Positions 1 through 5,928 of a DNA stretch of 6,692 nucleotides are shown one piece after another. Origin of the DNA: Neptuniibacter sp. (GTDB taxonomy: Bacteria; Pseudomonadota; Gammaproteobacteria; Pseudomonadales; Balneatricaceae); assembly GCA_030149405.1 (NCBI GenBank), contig JASBRM010000325.1, positions 1 to 6,692 of the forward strand, in the 5' to 3' direction. Every line of letters starts with the position of its first letter. The first letter of the stretch is position 1. The position numbers were made by a program, and so were the translations under genes. Under the pieces are notes generated by a model that saw only the letters and a list, made by a program, of their open reading frames with translations, searched no databases and was not told the origin of the DNA.

Positions 1-494
1 TCTTCCAACCGCAGACTCGGACTGCCGTCATCGTATTTAGGCCAGTTGATGCCATCTGGTCTCAACGCCCGTGTTAAGCGCAGCATGTCGATAATATCCC
101 AGCGCGAGCAGCCGTTTTGCCACTCTCTGGCATAAGGGTCAAAGAAGTTTCGGTACAGGCCATATCGTGTTACTTCATCATCGAAGCGAATGCTGTTGTA
201 ACCTACTCCACAGGTTCCCGGGCGTGCCAGCTCGGCGTGAATACGGTGGAAAAAAACGGCTTCACTCTCACCTTCCTGCAGTGCTTGCTGTGGAGTAATA
301 CCGGTAATCAAACAAGCTTCCGGGTGAGGTAACTGATCCTCGCTTGGACGGCAATAAAACATCACCGGTTCTTCAATGATATTTAACTGTTCATCTGTCC
401 TAACTCCTGCAAACTGAACCGGCCAGTCTTTTTTAGGGTTGGCACCAAAGGTTTCATAATCGTGCCAAAAAAAAGTGGTGGGAGCCTTTGACAT
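1..494 (-). CDS. sbcB: Exodeoxyribonuclease I, N-terminal part (runs off the left edge)
   Basis: Exonuclease I degrades single-stranded DNA 3' to 5' and acts in mismatch repair and in limiting recombination; it is cytoplasmic. The 164 visible codons, about a third of the usual ~475, begin with the DEDD-nuclease Exo I motif HDYETFG (acidic residues D12 and E14). They continue through LITGITPQ (about 62-69) and the Exo II block GYNSIRFDDEVTR (98-110, catalytic D105) to RWDIIDMLRL and LRPDGINWP. These blocks align without gaps to what I know of E. coli SbcB; the remaining DEDD His and Asp lie outside the window. The start is the ATG whose complement is at 492-494, with AAGGAT a few bases upstream on the minus strand. 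The gene is divergent from the ychJ-like gene. No frameshift is seen, including across a run of seven A/T near 250. Identification is very secure. Confidence 0.97.
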   Translation of the reverse strand, partial: MSKAPTTFFWHDYETFGANPKKDWPVQFAGVRTDEQLNIIEEPVMFYCRPSEDQLPHPEACLITGITPQQALQEGESEAVFFHRIHAELARPGTCGVGYNSIRFDDEVTRYGLYRNFFDPYAREWQNGCSRWDIIDMLRLTRALRPDGINWPKYDDGSPSLRLE

Positions 495-542
495 AAGTAT
501 CCTTGCAATTGAGTGAAGCTGATAGATAAACTGGTTGTATGG

Positions 543-559
543 TTATCGCATTGCGATAA
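543..559. promoter_or_regulatory. Perfect 17-base palindrome between sbcB and ychJ, candidate operator
   Basis: TTATCGCATTGCGATAA has two 8-base arms (TTATCGCA and TGCGATAA) around one central base, with no mismatch. It lies in the 108-base divergent spacer, 49 bases from the sbcB start and 44 from the ychJ-like start. Its right arm overlaps a -10-like GATAAT at 555-560 on the plus strand; no convincing -35 box was found for either gene. No T run follows, so it is not a terminator. Position and symmetry fit a dimeric regulator's binding site. I do not recognise the motif, and which gene it controls is unknown. Confidence 0.5.
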
Positions 560-602
560 TTCGCAGCGTAGAGACTAACATTTCACAGTTCAGGGTTCAT
601 CC

Positions 603-1031
603 ATGTCACAGGCAGAAGAAAGCAGCTACAAGAAATGCCCATGCGGTTCCGGAAAACCATTCCAGTATTGCTGCGAGCCTATTGTCTCCGGCCAGAAGAA
701 AGCGCCAACTGCCGAAGCATTGATGAGATCCAGATACACGGCATTTGCTATGGGTGCCATTGATTATCTGATCAATACAACCGCGCCGGAAAAGCGGGGG
801 GAAGATGATGCAGAAATTCTGGCAGACCAAGTCAAATACACTAACTGGACAGGATTAACGATTCTGGACAAGAACCTCGGTGGACGTAACGATCATGAAG
901 GTATGGTCGAATTTGAAGCTCAATTCGAAACGGATGATCAAAACGGTACCTTGTACGAAAAATCTAATTTTCGCCGTGAAAATGAGCAGTGGTTATACGT
1001 AGACGGAGATGTAGAACTTCGCACCTCATAA
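603..1031 (+). CDS. ychJ: YchJ-family (UPF0225) SEC-C motif protein
   Basis: This 142-aa protein begins with a SEC-C zinc-binding motif, CPCGSGKPFQYCC (C12, C14, C23, C24), like the zinc end of SecA. The block APTAEALMRSRYTAFAMGAIDYLINT (starting at residue 34) and the later TNWTGLTILD and FRRENEQWLYVDGD are hallmarks of the YchJ family, whose central part has an NTF2-like fold. The biochemical role of the family is not established. E. coli YchJ carries a second SEC-C motif at its C-terminus; here the protein stops soon after YVDGD, so that copy is absent. AGGG at 592-595 sits 7 bases before the ATG and supports the start. The gene is divergent from sbcB and has no strong terminator behind it. 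The family call is secure; the gene symbol is by homology only. Confidence 0.9.
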   Translation: MSQAEESSYKKCPCGSGKPFQYCCEPIVSGQKKAPTAEALMRSRYTAFAMGAIDYLINTTAPEKRGEDDAEILADQVKYTNWTGLTILDKNLGGRNDHEGMVEFEAQFETDDQNGTLYEKSNFRRENEQWLYVDGDVELRTS

Positions 1032-1114
1032 CTCGTCCGGCAGATTAAGCCCTGCCAATATAAAAAACCACCGGGAGCTTTTCGACGGTCGTAGCTTTTC
1101 TTACAAAGTCAACA

Positions 1115-1143
1115 CTGATACAAAAACATTTCTGGGTTAGAAT
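1115..1143 (+). promoter_or_regulatory. Sigma-70-like promoter for the DUF349 gene
   Basis: CTGATA (1115-1120, four of six consensus bases) and TAGAAT (1138-1143, five of six) are separated by exactly 17 bases. This would start transcription near 1150 and leave a leader of about 50 bases before the ATG at 1201. It is the best promoter match in this intergenic stretch and suggests the long gene is transcribed separately from ychJ. Sequence match only. Confidence 0.5.
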
Positions 1144-1151
1144 GCGGTAAT

Positions 1152-1177
1152 TGAGCGTTTCATCTTATATGCGCTCA
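1152..1177 (+). other. Inverted repeat in the leader of the DUF349 gene
   Basis: TGAGCG (1152-1157) and CGCTCA (1172-1177) are exact complements separated by 14 bases, just downstream of the predicted transcription start and ending 15 bases before the AGGA ribosome-binding site (1193-1196). It could fold in the mRNA leader or bind a regulator. The arms are short, so chance is a real alternative. Confidence 0.25.
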
Positions 1178-1200
1178 GAATAAGAAAGATTCAGGAAGTT

Positions 1201-4035
1201 ATGATAGCAAGTTTTTTTAAACCCAAGTGGCAGCACCCAAAGGCAGAAAAACGCATTAAAGCAGTCGCTAAAATGCGCCCTGTCAATGAAAAAAAGATTG
1301 AAATCCTATCCAAGCTCGCTCTGGGTGATGACGATGAGCGCGTCCGAGTTGCCGCCACAGAAAAGCTCACCAACCTCAATTTATTAATCAAAATCAGTAA
1401 AACTGACCCTTCTGAAATTACCCGGGAGCAAGCGCTACACAACATCAGTAAAATTCTACTGAGCAGTAATGGCCCAGATCCAGAAGAAAAACTGAATGTT
1501 CTTAAATCAGTTTCTGAAAATAACTTTCTTTCCCACATTGCTCTTAACAGTCGTGACAAAGAGTTACGAGAGCAAGCGCTTAGCCAACTGACAGATAACC
1601 ACAGTCTCCTGACGATTGCAGAAAAAAGCCAGAGAGCGTCTATACGAGCACTTGCGGCAACAAAAATCACCTGCCCCGATGCTTTAGATCAGTTAAACAA
1701 GTTTTCTCGTAACAAAGACAACGGTGTGTATAAGATCACCAAAGATAAGTTACAAAGCATCAAAGATCAGGAAAAGCTTGAAGCTCAGCGACAGGAGCAG
1801 TTGGGCAAACTGCTGGATTCACTCAAGCAGCATAGCCAGACTGAATATTTCCCTCTTTTCCCTGCCAAACTGTCCGCTCTGCAAACAGAATGGGAGGAAC
1901 TTTGTTCATCCGCGAATACGGAGCAACAAAGTCTGTTTCAGTCTAGAATCGCTGAATGTCAAAAAGCGATCGCAGATAACGAGGCCGCTGAAAAAGCGGC
2001 TGCACAAGCTGCGGCAGAAAAAGCAGCAAATATTCAGGAAAAAGACCGGGTTCTGAATGAACTCTCAGAATTAAAAGCCTCTTCTCTTAATCAACTGCCA
2101 GATCCTACTCAAATACAACTTCTGGAAAATACGCTCAATGCACTCAACTCAGCTTGGGAAAAACTGAGTTCGCATGCTCAAAAAGATGAGAAAGCCCTGT
2201 TTGATAAAACTAAGGCGCAACTTGAAAATCTAAGCAACTGTTTTCAGATTTATCTGAAGCAACTGGAGCAGATCAGTCTGCTGACCAACAAGCTTAATTC
2301 AGAGCCAGAGAACGACAACAAGAATTCTGAAATTCAATCTGCTCGCCAGATTATTAACAAACTCAGTTGGCCTAAGGGTCAAGCCAAACCCTCAGAATTA
2401 TTATCTTTGGAAGAAGCCATAGCAGAGGCTGATCAATACCAGCAACAGAAAAATCAACATTCCGAAAAACTACGTTCAGAATTGCAAACCCTGCTAGAAG
2501 AGCTGGAAACATCCATTAAAAAAGGTGAGATACGTACAGCAGATAAACAGATCAAACGTGCAGAGCAGCTTAGTAAACGCATGAACGGCAGTCTCACTCA
2601 CGCTCTGGAAAGCAGAATGAAGTCCCTGAGCGCATCCTTGCAGGAAATCAGAGATTGGCAATCTTATGCGGTAACACCCAAAAAAGAAGCGCTTTGTACT
2701 GACATGGAGTCATTGATCGATTCTGAGCTGCCTATACAGGAAAGAGCCAGCAAGATTCGTAAAGTTCAAAAAGAGTGGAAAGCGCTGGATGCCACAGACA
2801 CTAACCATTCACAAAAACTCTGGAAACGCTTTAAGCAAGCATCGGATCTAGCCTACGCTCCATGCGATCAGTTTTTCTCTGAACAAAAAGAAGTACGATC
2901 AAAAAATCTACTGTTACGTGAACAGCTCTGTGAACAGCTGGAAACCCGTTGCGCAAACCCTGAAACGGTTATCAGCGACTGGAAAGCTTACGAAACAGAA
3001 GTCAAAAACATTAAGCAGGAATGGCGCTCTTATTCACCGGTTGACCGATCACCTGGCAAAAAGCTGCAAGTCAAATTTGACCAGCTCCTGGCTCAGCTTG
3101 AAGCACCGCTGAAAGATTTCCATGAATGCAATGCCCGGATTAAGAAAGAGCTAGTAGAGCAATCTAAAGAGTTCCTTAACTCCGAAATTTCTCAGCAAAC
3201 AACGGAAGAGATAAAAGAGTTACAGAGACGCTGGAAAGAAACGGGACAAGCTCCGCGTAACCAGGAAAGACGCCTTTGGGCACAATTCCGGGACAACTGT
3301 AACCAGGTATTTGAACGCTTCTACGCTAATAAACCCAAGTTCGATGCAAATTCCACCCAGATTCTTGAAGCTTTGTTTTCTGATATGGAAAACAATCTGG
3401 AAGCAATCCCGCGTATCGCCATGCTTGAGCAACGCGCCAACCAGGCTGACAAATTATTAAAAGAATTGAGCAATAACAGCGATTTCGTCAAACCTTTTGC
3501 ACTTCGTCTGGATCGAATCAATCAGTTTATAGATTCACAAAAACACAGCCTGCTGAAATATCAGGATGAGTCATATACTGCACTTGCACGTAAATCAGCA
3601 CTATGTGACCAGTTTGAACATGCCTTGCTTGACGGCGATCTCGACTCAATCGACTCAGTTATATCTTCATGGAAAGATGAAGCTGTAAATAACAGTGCTT
3701 TTTATGACGATATCAACAATAGGTTCAATACTCTGCTTCTCCTCTCAGAAGAACCTGAAGAGTTGGAAAACATCATCCACGAACAAGAGCAACGTCTGAG
3801 AAATTTGTGCATCCGTTTAGAAATTGCCACCTCTGCTCCATCTCCTATTGAGGACCAGGCTCTGCGTATGGAATATCAGATGTCACGATTACAACAGGCA
3901 TTGGATCGTCAGGATCAGGCGTTTGATCTCGGTGAGATCAAAAATCTGGAGTTCGAGTGGATGTGCATCCCTTTTGCCAGTCATTTCGAAGAGCTGCATG
4001 ACCGTTTCGAAGAACAACTGCGACAAGTTTTTTAG
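1201..4035 (+). CDS. Large HEAT-repeat and DUF349-repeat coiled-coil protein, function unknown
   Basis: A 944-aa protein, almost wholly helical and rich in K, E, Q and L, with no signal peptide or membrane span, so probably cytoplasmic. Residues ~39-187 hold HEAT-like units with the pattern VRxAAxxKL...LLxIxx (seen at 48-66, 122-141 and 148-168). Residues ~185-285 are coiled coil with an Ala-rich stretch (261-276). Three recognisable DUF349 repeats follow, with W526/W541/F544, W608/F626 and W678/W693/F696; the third (IKELQRRWKETGQAPR) is closest to consensus. The rest, to residue 944, is helical with degenerate repeats. DUF349 proteins occur in several bacterial phyla and I know of no agreed biochemical function. 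AGGA at 1193-1196 supports the ATG. The gene has its own predicted promoter and is followed 86 bases later by an exported protein gene on the same strand. There are no internal stops and no sign of frameshift. Domain call is firm; function is open. Confidence 0.9.
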   Translation: MIASFFKPKWQHPKAEKRIKAVAKMRPVNEKKIEILSKLALGDDDERVRVAATEKLTNLNLLIKISKTDPSEITREQALHNISKILLSSNGPDPEEKLNVLKSVSENNFLSHIALNSRDKELREQALSQLTDNHSLLTIAEKSQRASIRALAATKITCPDALDQLNKFSRNKDNGVYKITKDKLQSIKDQEKLEAQRQEQLGKLLDSLKQHSQTEYFPLFPAKLSALQTEWEELCSSANTEQQSLFQSRIAECQKAIADNEAAEKAAAQAAAEKAANIQEKDRVLNELSELKASSLNQLPDPTQIQLLENTLNALNSAWEKLSSHAQKDEKALFDKTKAQLENLSNCFQIYLKQLEQISLLTNKLNSEPENDNKNSEIQSARQIINKLSWPKGQAKPSELLSLEEAIAEADQYQQQKNQHSEKLRSELQTLLEELETSIKKGEIRTADKQIKRAEQLSKRMNGSLTHALESRMKSLSASLQEIRDWQSYAVTPKKEALCTDMESLIDSELPIQERASKIRKVQKEWKALDATDTNHSQKLWKRFKQASDLAYAPCDQFFSEQKEVRSKNLLLREQLCEQLETRCANPETVISDWKAYETEVKNIKQEWRSYSPVDRSPGKKLQVKFDQLLAQLEAPLKDFHECNARIKKELVEQSKEFLNSEISQQTTEEIKELQRRWKETGQAPRNQERRLWAQFRDNCNQVFERFYANKPKFDANSTQILEALFSDMENNLEAIPRIAMLEQRANQADKLLKELSNNSDFVKPFALRLDRINQFIDSQKHSLLKYQDESYTALARKSALCDQFEHALLDGDLDSIDSVISSWKDEAVNNSAFYDDINNRFNTLLLLSEEPEELENIIHEQEQRLRNLCIRLEIATSAPSPIEDQALRMEYQMSRLQQALDRQDQAFDLGEIKNLEFEWMCIPFASHFEELHDRFEEQLRQVF

Positions 4036-4079
4036 TTGTTCATGAAATAAATTAAGCTTTCAGTAAGATAAGGCTGAGG

Positions 4080-4105
4080 TATACTTCACTGTGGGCGGCC
4101 CCACA
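4080..4105 (+). promoter_or_regulatory. Possible -10 box and GC-rich hairpin before the exported-protein gene
   Basis: TATACT at 4080-4085 is a good -10 box, but the -35 candidate (CTTTCA, 4057-4062) is poor. Immediately downstream TGTGGG (4090-4095) and CCCACA (4100-4105) form a perfect six-pair stem with a CGGC loop. It is followed by A bases rather than T, so it is not a terminator for the upstream gene. It would lie at the very 5' end of a transcript starting near 4092, where such stems can protect mRNA. The ribosome-binding site AGGA (4111-4114) stays free. Role inferred. Confidence 0.3.
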
Positions 4106-4121
4106 AAAACAGGATATACCG

Positions 4122-4583
4122 ATGATCCGTAATATTATTGTTACGCTGTTTGCTATTGCTTTTTCAGTAACCGCAAGTGCAGATCAAAACAGCCTTCTTG
4201 TTCAGAACTACCTAAACTCTTTTGCCAGCCGTGACGCAGAAGGGATTTTCAAACTCATCAACTGGCAGGGTGTCGATAAGAAATCGCGTCATTCCCTACA
4301 AAAACATATTAAGTCCGGTTTCAAAGGCCGCCAGATCCGTAGAATTTATATTGAACCGGTGCCTGAAGGACTGAAACCCTCTTATGTTGAAAATGGCAAA
4401 ACCTATGAGTTAAACCTGAAACCTACTGGCCAACTCAACATTGTATATATCAGCAACAAAGGCAAAAGATCCTCAGCCCAACTGTTTGTTGGACCCCACA
4501 AAGGCAAAATGATGATAGGAAGTGCGGTAGTCGCTCCCGAAGCTCTTGCTTGCAAGTCAGGTGACAATTCCAAAACCTGCTGA
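4122..4583 (+). CDS. Exported protein of unknown function
   Basis: A 153-aa protein with a clear Sec signal peptide: R3, a hydrophobic core at residues 5-17, and an ASA cleavage motif (18-20) before DQ. The mature ~133-aa protein should be periplasmic or secreted; there is no lipobox. The opening of the mature part (LLVQNYLNSFASRDAEGIFKL) followed by several beta-like stretches is reminiscent of NTF2-like folds, but this is a weak impression and I do not recognise the family. It ends with two cysteines, C144 and C153, ten residues apart (C153 is the last residue), which could form a disulfide in the periplasm. AGGA at 4111-4114 supports the ATG. It follows the DUF349 gene by 86 bases with no terminator between, so partial co-transcription is possible. 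A strong terminator lies just after the stop. Confidence 0.8.
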   Translation: MIRNIIVTLFAIAFSVTASADQNSLLVQNYLNSFASRDAEGIFKLINWQGVDKKSRHSLQKHIKSGFKGRQIRRIYIEPVPEGLKPSYVENGKTYELNLKPTGQLNIVYISNKGKRSSAQLFVGPHKGKMMIGSAVVAPEALACKSGDNSKTC

Positions 4584-4598
4584 CACACAAGCAGATGT

Positions 4599-4628
4599 AA
4601 AAAAGCCCAGTTTTAGACTGGGCTTTTT
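4599..4628. terminator. Strong intrinsic terminator after the exported-protein gene
   Basis: GCCCAG (4605-4610) pairs with CTGGGC (4618-4623) around a 7-base loop, followed by five T (4624-4628). Six A bases (4599-4604) precede the stem and pair with the T run, so it could also work on the minus strand for transcripts escaping parA. It lies 15 bases after the TGA at 4581-4583. Confidence 0.9.
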
Positions 4629-4666
4629 AATGCAAAGCGTTTCTGAAATAGTTGAATAATTTTCTC

Positions 4667-4694
4667 TTGTCCAAGCCCCAGTTCGTATTAGAAT
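4667..4694 (+). promoter_or_regulatory. Promoter-like pair before the 29-codon frame
   Basis: TTGTCC (4667-4672, four of six) and TAGAAT (4689-4694, five of six) are 16 bases apart, downstream of the strong terminator and 29 bases before the small frame's ATG. The TAGAAT box matches the one before the DUF349 gene. As upstream transcription ends at the terminator, the small frame would need this promoter to be expressed. Confidence 0.4.
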
Positions 4695-4723
4695 CAAAGA
4701 TCCCCAATCACACTGGAACATAC

Positions 4724-4813
4724 ATGGCAGAAATAATAATTCTGGCTATTAGCATCCCCCTACTGATCGTCTGGATACTAAGCCTGAGAAAGCCTGAAGA
4801 GTTGGAAGACTAA
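4724..4813 (+). CDS. Predicted 29-aa single-span membrane peptide
   Basis: A 29-codon frame, ATG to TAA, encoding a short acidic start (MAE), one strongly hydrophobic stretch (residues 4-21, rich in I and L, with P12 and W17), then LRKP and the acidic tail EELED. The basic RK after the span predicts the C-terminus in the cytoplasm. GGAA (4715-4718) lies about five bases before the ATG as a modest ribosome-binding site, and a promoter-like pair sits at 4667-4694. It ends 22 bases before the end of the convergent parA. The size resembles accessory peptides such as KdpF or CydX, but the sequence does not match those I know and no partner gene is adjacent. I do not recognise the family. Evidence is the clean membrane-peptide composition and the expression signals; a chance frame cannot be excluded. 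Confidence 0.5.
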   Translation: MAEIIILAISIPLLIVWILSLRKPEELED

Positions 4814-4820
4814 ACTCTTC
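4796..4820. repeat. Inverted repeat at the convergent junction with parA
   Basis: GAAGAGTT (4796-4803) and AACTCTTC (4813-4820) are perfect 8-base complements around a 9-base loop, spanning the stop codon of the 29-codon frame. There is no T run on either side, so it is at best a weak terminator or an mRNA 3'-end stabilising stem shared by the two convergent transcripts. Confidence 0.35.
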
Positions 4821-4835
4821 TCACTCGCCTTTCAG

Positions 4836-5606
4836 TTATTTATGCAATTCCTTATGCAGGTCCAGGAACTGTTGTGTCAGTTTGTGTTTCGGCGCCATAT
4901 GGATCAACGGACATGCATCATCATGAGATTCTTTCATTTTCACTGATGCGGATATTTTTGTTTCCAGAACCGGCAAATCATCATCTAACAGCTCGTTAAC
5001 AATTCGCTTCGGCAAGCTTGCACGAGGCTGGTACTGATTAACAACAATACCTTCTACTTCAAGTTTATCATTGTGATCTTCACGTGTTTCATGAACATTA
5101 GCTAACAGGCTGTATAGGGCCTGACGCGCAAACTCATCACAATCAAAAGGAATTAAGCAGCGATCTGACGCGACCAGAGCAGACAGGGTGTAAAAATTAA
5201 AGGCCGGTGGCGTATCAATGTAAACAGCCTGATAAGTATCTGAAAGGGACTCTAATGCATCTCTGAGCTTGTATATTTTATGTTTCGACTCCAGCTTAGC
5301 TTGCAGGTCACCCAGCTCCATATTTGCAGGCATAACATGCAGATTCTCATATGGAGTTTCGTGAATAAAATGCTCAGGACCGTTTGGCTTTAACTGAAAG
5401 CTTAAGGTCTGTTCAAAAAAGCCACGGATATCCGGCTCAACTTCCATATAGTCTTCACCCAACAGGTAATGACTGGAGTTACACTGGGGATCCAGATCGA
5501 TTACAAGCGTCGGTACACCCTGCGAAGCACTGATCGCGGCCAGATTTACCGCAATACTTGATTTACCCACTCCACCCTTCTGATTAAAAACGACACGCTT
5601 GATCAT
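4836..5606 (-). CDS. ParA/MinD-family ATPase without an adjacent ParB
   Basis: A 256-aa ATPase of the ParA (SIMIBI) class. It has the deviant Walker A motif KGGVGKS (10-16, signature K10 and P-loop K15), the DLDPQCNSS box (37-45), Walker B VYIDTPP (128-134) and the C-terminal SVKMKESHDDACPLIHMAPKHK block (221-242). ParA proteins dimerise on ATP, bind DNA non-specifically and move or position DNA or protein cargo. The short N-terminus before Walker A lacks the helix-turn-helix of plasmid type Ia ParA. No parB, centromere-like repeats or chemotaxis genes lie nearby, and the usual chromosomal parAB sits elsewhere, so this is probably an orphan ParA with an unknown cargo. AGGG eight bases before the ATG (minus strand) supports the start. 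Divergent from aroQ, convergent with a small membrane-peptide frame. Family secure, cargo unknown. Confidence 0.95.
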   Translation of the reverse strand: MIKRVVFNQKGGVGKSSIAVNLAAISASQGVPTLVIDLDPQCNSSHYLLGEDYMEVEPDIRGFFEQTLSFQLKPNGPEHFIHETPYENLHVMPANMELGDLQAKLESKHKIYKLRDALESLSDTYQAVYIDTPPAFNFYTLSALVASDRCLIPFDCDEFARQALYSLLANVHETREDHNDKLEVEGIVVNQYQPRASLPKRIVNELLDDDLPVLETKISASVKMKESHDDACPLIHMAPKHKLTQQFLDLHKELHK

Positions 5607-5653
5607 CTCTTCATCCCTATCTCTACAGATAAAACACCTATATTCTGCATTGC

Positions 5654-5682
5654 AATATCCATAATTTAGACAGTAACGTCAA
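5654..5682 (-). promoter_or_regulatory. Sigma-70-like promoter for parA
   Basis: Read on the minus strand, TTGACG (complement of 5677-5682, five of six consensus bases) and GATATT (complement of 5654-5659, four of six) are separated by exactly 17 bases. Transcription would start near 5647, giving a ~40-base leader. An ATTGCAAT palindrome lies at the end of the -10 box. Confidence 0.5.
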
Positions 5683-5809
5683 CAATCTTGTAGCTATCAA
5701 GCGAAAAAACGCAGCTAAAGTATACAAATCAGGGGCCGCTTTATTAGCAGAAGCAAAATTTCCACCTCAAAAAGCAATGGCAGCAGGGATTATGTGGGCA
5801 TTTTCGTCT

Positions 5810-5843
5810 ATATTGCTGACAAAATTCATAAAATCAGCATATT
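5810..5843 (+). promoter_or_regulatory. Candidate aroQ promoter covered by an imperfect inverted repeat
   Basis: CTGACA (5816-5821, five of six) and CATATT (5838-5843, four of six) are 16 bases apart. ATATTGCTGA (5810-5819) and TCAGCATAT (5834-5842) form an inverted repeat with one bulged base that covers both boxes, so a bound regulator would block the promoter. The predicted leader to aroQ would be about 80 bases. A nearer TAATAT (5891-5896) lacks a -35 match. No regulator recognised. Confidence 0.35.
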
Positions 5844-5928
5844 CCTAGACAACATAGAGAGAAAACGGCAAACTATGCTGAAACGATAACTAATATAAGC
5901 AGTTCTCTGAAATTTTCGGGAAATGACA

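Larger units (their letters stand above)
5607..5922. other. Divergent intergenic region between parA and aroQ
   Basis: The longest stretch without a confident gene (316 bases, AT-rich). It contains the parA promoter-like pair (minus strand, 5654-5682), a TAGCT/AGCTA inverted repeat (5691-5717) enclosing GCG-A6-CGC, a GTATAC site (5720-5725), an imperfect inverted repeat over a candidate aroQ promoter (5810-5843), and a frame open on the plus strand from 5633 to the TAG at 5846-5848 without a good start codon. I see no RNA gene, terminator or riboswitch. Confidence 0.6.

Noticed and set aside
117..332. 71-codon plus-strand frame at the left edge
   Set aside because: Antisense to sbcB, whose conserved motifs run through the whole stretch.
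1039..1100. Possible terminator after ychJ: GGCAG/CTGCC stem (1039-1056) and an AGCTTTTC direct repeat (1076-1083 and 1093-1100)
   Set aside because: The stem has only five pairs and is followed by A-rich sequence, not T; the direct repeat does not fold. I could not support a terminator here.
1191..1670. 159-codon open frame on the minus strand
   Set aside because: It is antisense to the HEAT-like part of the DUF349 gene. Its Ser/Leu/Arg-rich composition is what reverse reading of Lys/Glu/Ala codons gives; no family resemblance and no ribosome-binding site.
4836..5606. Plasmid or integrated-element partition locus
   Set aside because: No parB, no iterons, no replication or integrase gene; flanking genes are ordinary chromosomal ones.
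5647..5653. GCATTGC at the parA promoter, matching the core of the 543-559 palindrome
   Set aside because: Only the central seven bases match; the flanking arms do not. The same seven bases also occur inside aroQ at 6334-6340, so chance is the simplest explanation.
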